Positions 14,678 through 18,631 of a stretch of DNA of 18,631 nucleotides are shown one piece after another. The position numbers and the translations under genes were made by a program. Numbering within the stretch: the first letter of the stretch is position 1; each line of letters begins with the position of its first letter. Origin of the DNA: Bacteroidales bacterium (GTDB lineage: Bacteria > Bacteroidota > Bacteroidia > Bacteroidales > UBA7960); assembly GCA_007128045.1 (NCBI GenBank), contig SKYG01000236.1, positions 1-18,631 of the forward strand. Reading direction: 5' to 3'. The notes under the pieces are model-generated. The model had not been told where the DNA came from. It ran no database searches and worked only from the letters and a program-made list of their open reading frames with translations.

Positions 14678-14734
14678 ATGAAATACCAAGACCTTCGACC
14701 TTCGACCTTTGACCTTTGACCTAATTATAAACAC
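14678..14734 (+). repeat. Modular start-linked repeat, unit D (internally deleted)
   Basis: It consists of ATGAAATACC (14678-14687), AAGACC, four heptamers TTCGACC, TTCGACC, TTTGACC, TTTGACC (14694-14721) and the leader TAATTATAAACAC. The leader matches the end of unit B except for one base. The core CGCTTTGACACACA block is missing, as if deleted between the opening block and the array. Confidence 0.7.
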
Positions 14735-14846
14735 ATGAAATACCCATGATAATCGCTTTAACACACATGAGCATGATTAAAAGATTTCCCCTTTTTTTTG
14801 ACTTTTCGACTTTCAGACTTTCAGACTTTCAGACAATTTTAAACAT
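14735..14846 (+). repeat. Modular start-linked repeat, unit E
   Basis: It starts ATGAAATACCCATG (14735-14748), has a CGCTTTAACACACA core (14754-14767) and ATGATT, then ACTTTTCG and three ACTTTCAG 8-mers (14801-14832), and ends ACAATTTTAAACAT. The next bases, ATGAAAACC, are the start of the glycosyltransferase gene. Like unit A it lacks the hairpin module found in B and C. Confidence 0.73.
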
Positions 14847-16055
14847 ATGAAAACCATCGAAGTTATTTTTTGGGCCTCCGTATTCATTGTATTTTACAGC
14901 TACCTGGGATATGGCCTGCTGTTATTTGTGATCATCAGGATCAGACGCATGCTTGGAATCGGGAAAAAACCACCGTCAAACCCTGATTATGAACCTGAGG
15001 TCAGCTTGTTTGTTGCAGCGTACAATGAAAGGGAGTATGTAGATGACAAGGTAAAGAATCACTTATCGCTGAATTATCCGCAGGAAAAGATTCAGCATAT
15101 CTGGATTACCGATGGTTCTGACGATGGCACCCCCGATGCACTGCGCAAGTACCCGCAAATTGAAGTGTATCATGAAGACAAGCGTGGAGGTAAAATTGGT
15201 GCCATCAACAGGGGTATGAAGTTCGTCAAAGCCCCCATTGTCATTTTCTCCGATGCCAATACCAATCTGTCGGCCGACACGGTGCGCATCATGACAAGCC
15301 TGTTCAACGACTCCCGGGTGGGATGCGTGGCCGGTGAAAAGCGAATCCTTACTTCAGAGAAAGAACAGGCTGCAGGAGCTGGAGAAGGCATTTACTGGAA
15401 GTATGAATCAACCCTGAAAAAATGGGATGCAGAGCTTTATTCAGTAGTAGGGGCAGCTGGAGAATTATTCGCCATCAGACGCGAATTGTTTGAAGAAGTG
15501 GAACAGGATACCCTGCTCGACGACTTTATCATTTCCTTACGCATTGCTTCAACTGGAAAAACCATTCAGTATTCGCCCGATGCCTTCGCCATAGAAACCG
15601 CTTCGGCCAACGTAAAAGAAGAGCTTAAACGAAAAGTCAGGATTGCCGCAGGGGGCATCCAATCCATCATCCGTCTGAAACACCTGCTGAATCCGTTCAA
15701 ACATGGCACATTGTCATTCCAATATATTTCACACAGGGTGCTGCGCTGGACGCTGGCCCCCGTGGCACTCGTGCTGATATTTTTCATCAATATGATTCTT
15801 GCGCTGCACGAAGGCATAGGCAGTTTGGGCATATACAATGGGCTATTGCTGGGACAGTTCCTGTTTTACGCAATGGCCTTGATGGGCAATTATCTAGAAA
15901 ACCGGCGCATCCGGTTCAAACCATTTTTTATCCCATATTATTTTTTTATCATGAATTATGCTGTATTTTTGGGCATGCGACGCTATTTTAAAGGCAGGCA
16001 AAGTGTAAACTGGGAGCGTGCCAAAAGAGCAGGCAAACAACAACAAAAACCCTGA
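14847..16055 (+). CDS. Membrane GT2 family glycosyltransferase
   Basis: The 402-residue protein has an N-terminal membrane helix (about 7-31), a GT2 domain and C-terminal hydrophobic helices (about 298-320, 330-350 and 360-380). Motifs seen are VSLFVAAYNEREYV, W-I-T-D89-G-S-DDGT, the DXD equivalent S135-D-A-N138, VVGAAGELFAIRR, an acceptor-site LLDDF (223-227), and KRKVRIAAGG at 251-260 in the place of QxxRW. The layout matches GT2 enzymes such as those in EpsO- or IcaA-related clades. It probably adds one sugar to the lipid-linked unit at the membrane. The start codon lies at the end of repeat unit E, whose ATGAAA becomes the first two codons. The stop is directly followed by the ATG of the beta-helix gene with no gap, so the two are likely cotranslated. 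Confidence 0.9.
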   Translation: MKTIEVIFWASVFIVFYSYLGYGLLLFVIIRIRRMLGIGKKPPSNPDYEPEVSLFVAAYNEREYVDDKVKNHLSLNYPQEKIQHIWITDGSDDGTPDALRKYPQIEVYHEDKRGGKIGAINRGMKFVKAPIVIFSDANTNLSADTVRIMTSLFNDSRVGCVAGEKRILTSEKEQAAGAGEGIYWKYESTLKKWDAELYSVVGAAGELFAIRRELFEEVEQDTLLDDFIISLRIASTGKTIQYSPDAFAIETASANVKEELKRKVRIAAGGIQSIIRLKHLLNPFKHGTLSFQYISHRVLRWTLAPVALVLIFFINMILALHEGIGSLGIYNGLLLGQFLFYAMALMGNYLENRRIRFKPFFIPYYFFIMNYAVFLGMRRYFKGRQSVNWERAKRAGKQQQKP

Positions 16056-17705
16056 ATGCAGCTACTGTATGTGTTATGGTTAATGACTTACATGCTGGCA
16101 GGCATGCTGCTGCAAGCCCAGCCTTGTAACTATATAATACAGCCGCCTGCCACACTGGGCACCACCACCATCCTGGATCCGTATACCTTGCCGGGTATCC
16201 AGCCAGGCGATATAATCTGTTTGGAGGCGGGACATTATTACCAGATTCTTGTAAGAAACCTCCAGGGCGAAAAAGACATGCCCATCATCTTACGCAACCA
16301 AAGCGGGCGTTTAGAGATCAGAAACCAGGCACATTACGGCATTTCAGTGAGGAACACCCGGCATTTTGTTGTTGCCGGCAATGGAGACCCCGAACAGGAA
16401 TATGGCCTGGCCGTGATGGAGGTTGCCGGTGGCGCAGGCATATCGTTCGATCAGCTATCAAGCAACATCAGCCTTGTGCATACCGAAATCGCTCACACCC
16501 TTTTTGCCGGTGTTATTGCCAAAACTGACCCTGACTGCAGCTTTGCATCACTTCGTGGCCAGTTCACCATGCAGGATGTCACCATTGCCCATAACTATAT
16601 CCACGACACAGGGTTGGAAGGCGTGTATGCGGGCCACTCATTCTACGGGGGCTTTCGCATGCAATGCAATGGCAGCGATACCCTGGTGCTGCCCCATGTA
16701 ATCGAAGGCATTGCCGTTCATAACAATCGACTGGAAAGAACCGGCCGCAATGGCATCATGGTTAACTCGGCAACCAAAAACTGCCACATTTTTGACAATG
16801 TGATCAATGCCGATAGTCAGGCAGAAACCCACAACCAGATGGGGGGCATACAAATTGGTGGGGGTAGCACTTGCGATTGCTTTAACAACACCATATCGGG
16901 TGGTAAAGGCAGTGGCATTGAGATTTTCGGTCAGGGAGAGATGCGCATCTTCAACAACCTCATTGAATTTGCCGGCAAAAGTTTCAAACCGGATGAGCCC
17001 CATTTCCAGTACCCCAAACATGGTATATATGTACGAGATTCACAGGCAAATGCCCCCACAAATCTTCTTATTGCACATAATACAATCATCAACCCCAAGA
17101 GCGATGGCATCTCTTTTGCCAGCCAGCAGGCTCATGGCAGCCGCATTCATAACAACATCATCACCGGTCCGGGATCCTTCCAGCAAATCCAGTCGGCAGC
17201 CTTTATTCACCATCCGGGCATCAGCCTCAGGGTCTCTCACAACCTGATGCTGAACAGTGCACTGCAAGCAGGCTTCACTGATTATGAACAGGGCAACTAT
17301 ACACTCAAATGGTTTTCTCCGGCGGTAGACAGTGGGCTCGACCTTGGAGACGAAGGTATACGTTTCGACATACACTACGCACCAAGACCCATGGGCAGTG
17401 GATATGATATGGGGGCTTTTGAAGCTGACCCAAAAAACATGACCGGTGAATTGTCTTTTATACAGGCTTACCCCAATCCCTTTTCTGATAAGCTGACCAT
17501 CAGCATGTATTTGCCGGATACAGGCATACTGGCATTCAATTTATACAACATCAACGGACAGCGTGTCTATTCAAGCAAACATGAACAGATAGGTGCCGGC
17601 AGCCACGAAATCACCATCGACACCTCAGACCTGAAACAGGGCATCTATTTCTTACAATTATTTACCGAAAGCGGGAATCCGGTAATCCGAACCCTAAGGC
17701 TGTAA
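16056..17705 (+). CDS. Secreted right-handed beta-helix protein with T9SS sorting domain
   Basis: The 549-residue product has a signal peptide (hydrophobic residues about 3-20, likely cleavage after Ala21 in LLQA|QP). A body of parallel beta-helix repeats follows, seen as recurring N-N-x-I/L patterns: IAHNYIHDTG, VHNNRLERTGRNGIMV, IFDNVINAD, CFNNTISGGKGSGIEI, IFNNLIEFAG, IAHNTIINPKSDGISF and IHNNIITGPG. The last about 83 residues (from about 467) are a type A T9SS C-terminal domain: AYPNPFSDKLTISM, then LYNINGQRVY and DLKQGIYFLQL. It is therefore predicted to be surface-anchored or released. Beta-helix folds include pectate and alginate lyases, C5-epimerases and NosD-like proteins. Placement at the end of a polysaccharide locus suggests that it acts on or binds the polymer, but no catalytic triad can be assigned. 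Confidence 0.88.
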   Translation: MQLLYVLWLMTYMLAGMLLQAQPCNYIIQPPATLGTTTILDPYTLPGIQPGDIICLEAGHYYQILVRNLQGEKDMPIILRNQSGRLEIRNQAHYGISVRNTRHFVVAGNGDPEQEYGLAVMEVAGGAGISFDQLSSNISLVHTEIAHTLFAGVIAKTDPDCSFASLRGQFTMQDVTIAHNYIHDTGLEGVYAGHSFYGGFRMQCNGSDTLVLPHVIEGIAVHNNRLERTGRNGIMVNSATKNCHIFDNVINADSQAETHNQMGGIQIGGGSTCDCFNNTISGGKGSGIEIFGQGEMRIFNNLIEFAGKSFKPDEPHFQYPKHGIYVRDSQANAPTNLLIAHNTIINPKSDGISFASQQAHGSRIHNNIITGPGSFQQIQSAAFIHHPGISLRVSHNLMLNSALQAGFTDYEQGNYTLKWFSPAVDSGLDLGDEGIRFDIHYAPRPMGSGYDMGAFEADPKNMTGELSFIQAYPNPFSDKLTISMYLPDTGILAFNLYNINGQRVYSSKHEQIGAGSHEITIDTSDLKQGIYFLQLFTESGNPVIRTLRL

Positions 17706-17800
17706 CATGCAATTAAAGCAAAGTGCTAACTATATCCGGAAACAAGAAGGACATAACCCGGGCGCTTTGTGAGCTTTAGCATACATATGCAGGAGGCTTG
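17706..17800. terminator. Convergent intergenic gap with weak inverted repeats
   Basis: The beta-helix gene and the minus-strand sugar transferase converge here. AGGAGG (17791-17796) pairs with CCTCCT (17809-17814) across a 12-bp loop and is followed by TTTT. A longer imperfect pairing exists between AAAGCAAAGTGC (17715-17726) and GCGCTTTGTGAGCTTT (17762-17777). Either could help terminate one or both transcripts, but both are weak and the first extends into the sugar-transferase coding end. Confidence 0.3.
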
Positions 17801-18631
17801 CTATACATCCTCCTTTTGCAGCAGGGCCGGAATGGTTCTCAGTATGATCTTGATGTCGCCCCAAAAAGAATAATTTCGTGCATACTGGTTGTCAAGCTGC
17901 TTGCGCTCTTCATCTGACATGTCCTTTTTGCCACGCTTATTAACCTGCCAGAGCCCTGTGATACCTGCCGGCCCAAGAAAACGCTCACCCCATTCATCGG
18001 AAGTAAGCATCTCGGCCTCATACAGTGGTAACGGCCGGTTACCAACGATCGACATATCGCCGATAAGCACATTGAATAACTGCGGAAGCTCGTCAATACT
18101 TGTTTTACGGATAAAACGACCAACCCGTGTGACGCGGGGATCATTTAGTATTTTTATAAATGTAGCCTTGCTATTTTCTTTTTTCCTGCGCAGGTATTGA
18201 TTTTCACAAATTTTCTCACCCTCGATAAATAATACGGGTGAGCAACTCCCGTCTATCACTGCACAATCAGGACAAACATCATCTGTCTCACCAGCGTCAT
18301 CCTGCTCTGTGGCATACTGATTCTGGCCTGCCAGACTTTTGAGCTGAAGATCAGCCCCGGTAAACATACTTCGGAATTTGTAAAAATCAAACACTTTATA
18401 TCCAGTGCCCACCCGTTTCGAAGCATAAAACACCTTTCCTTTTGATTCGAGCCTGATCAAAGCAGCAATGATCAGGAAAAACGGACTCAGAAACAACAGA
18501 CCCATCCCAGAAAAAAAGATATCAAAAGCCCTTTTTACAGGTGGGATACGGTACACAAAAGCTTGCGCCAGAGTCGACGCATCTGCTGACATGGTCAGCG
18601 GAGGGTATTTTTTCAAATACAATAGACGCAC
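17801..18631 (-). CDS. Priming undecaprenyl-phosphate sugar phosphotransferase (WcaJ-like), N-terminus outside window
   Basis: This is the C-terminal part (276 visible codons) of a polyprenyl-phosphate hexose-1-phosphate transferase. The visible part has a membrane-inserted helix (about 35-60: KRAFDIFFSGMGLLFLSPFF), then RLESKGKVFYASKRVG and FDFYKFRSM. NDPRVTRVGRFIRKTSIDELPQLFNVL follows, with the catalytic D180-E181, then GDMSIVGNRPLPLYEAE and GPAGITGLWQVNKR. These enzymes start repeat-unit synthesis by moving a sugar-1-phosphate from a UDP-sugar to undecaprenyl phosphate. Between residues about 100 and 155 there is an insert with Cys120, Cys123, Cys130 and Cys142, which I recall as typical of Bacteroidota members. 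The frame is open to the last base (a GTG there may be internal), so the true start lies beyond the window. It faces the rest of the locus and must have its own promoter. Confidence 0.92.
   Translation of the reverse strand: MRLLYLKKYPPLTMSADASTLAQAFVYRIPPVKRAFDIFFSGMGLLFLSPFFLIIAALIRLESKGKVFYASKRVGTGYKVFDFYKFRSMFTGADLQLKSLAGQNQYATEQDDAGETDDVCPDCAVIDGSCSPVLFIEGEKICENQYLRRKKENSKATFIKILNDPRVTRVGRFIRKTSIDELPQLFNVLIGDMSIVGNRPLPLYEAEMLTSDEWGERFLGPAGITGLWQVNKRGKKDMSDEERKQLDNQYARNYSFWGDIKIILRTIPALLQKEDV

Larger units (their letters stand above)
14675..14846. repeat. 172-bp gap made almost entirely of two modular repeats
   Basis: Immediately after the acetyltransferase stop the sequence is CAA, then unit D (14678-14734) and unit E (14735-14846) in tandem, ending at the ATG of the next glycosyltransferase. 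No separate promoter or terminator was recognised. Confidence 0.8.

Overview
The window is a stretch of a Bacteroidota (Bacteroidetes) genome carrying an exopolysaccharide or capsule biosynthesis locus. The phylum call rests on four things: a C-terminal type IX secretion (T9SS) sorting domain on the beta-helix protein; gene starts that mostly lack Shine-Dalgarno sequences and have A-rich leaders; a TTTG / TAnnTTTG-like promoter upstream of the first locus gene; and a priming sugar transferase of the Bacteroidota type with a Cys-containing insert. No rRNA, tRNA, CRISPR array, IS element or transposase was seen.

Layout. The left edge (1-216) holds the 3' end of a GNAT acetyltransferase unrelated to the locus. 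After a gap with a promoter candidate comes a tight export and assembly operon (513-6274): a short TolC-like outer-membrane protein, a Wzz/GumC-type polysaccharide co-polymerase with a degenerate BY-kinase domain, a Wzx-type flippase and a Wzy/O-antigen-ligase-like polymerase, the last three joined by ATGA overlaps. After an AT-rich gap comes the sugar-nucleotide and glycosyltransferase section: Ugd (UDP-glucose to UDP-glucuronate), a UDP-glucuronate decarboxylase (UDP-xylose), two GT2 enzymes, a GT4, a second GT4/TuaH-like enzyme, a left-handed beta-helix acetyltransferase, a membrane GT2, and a T9SS-exported right-handed beta-helix protein. At the right edge, on the minus strand and convergent, is the priming undecaprenyl-phosphate sugar phosphotransferase, cut by the window end.

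Together these make a nearly complete Wzx/Wzy-type pathway: priming transferase, stepwise glycosyltransferases using UDP-GlcA and/or UDP-Xyl among others, O-acetylation, flipping, polymerisation, chain-length control and export. No Wza-type outer-membrane polysaccharide export protein is present in the window. The short TolC-like protein beside the co-polymerase is the only outer-membrane candidate.

The least ordinary part is the non-coding DNA downstream of ugd. Three intergenic gaps (7761-8161, 13753-14047, 14675-14846) contain five copies of a modular repeat. Each copy starts with ATGAAA(T/C)(A/G)CC and ends in an A-rich TAAAC leader that runs directly into the next ATGAAA. Four carry a CGCTTTRACACACA core, and all carry a short tandem array (7-mer TTCGACC/TTTGACC, either orientation, or 8-mer ACTTTCAG). 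In two cases the terminal ATG is the start codon of the downstream gene. A different 6-mer (CCTCAA) array sits between two glycosyltransferase genes. Its 15-bp direct repeats are spaced so that deletion of one interval would fuse the two genes in frame.
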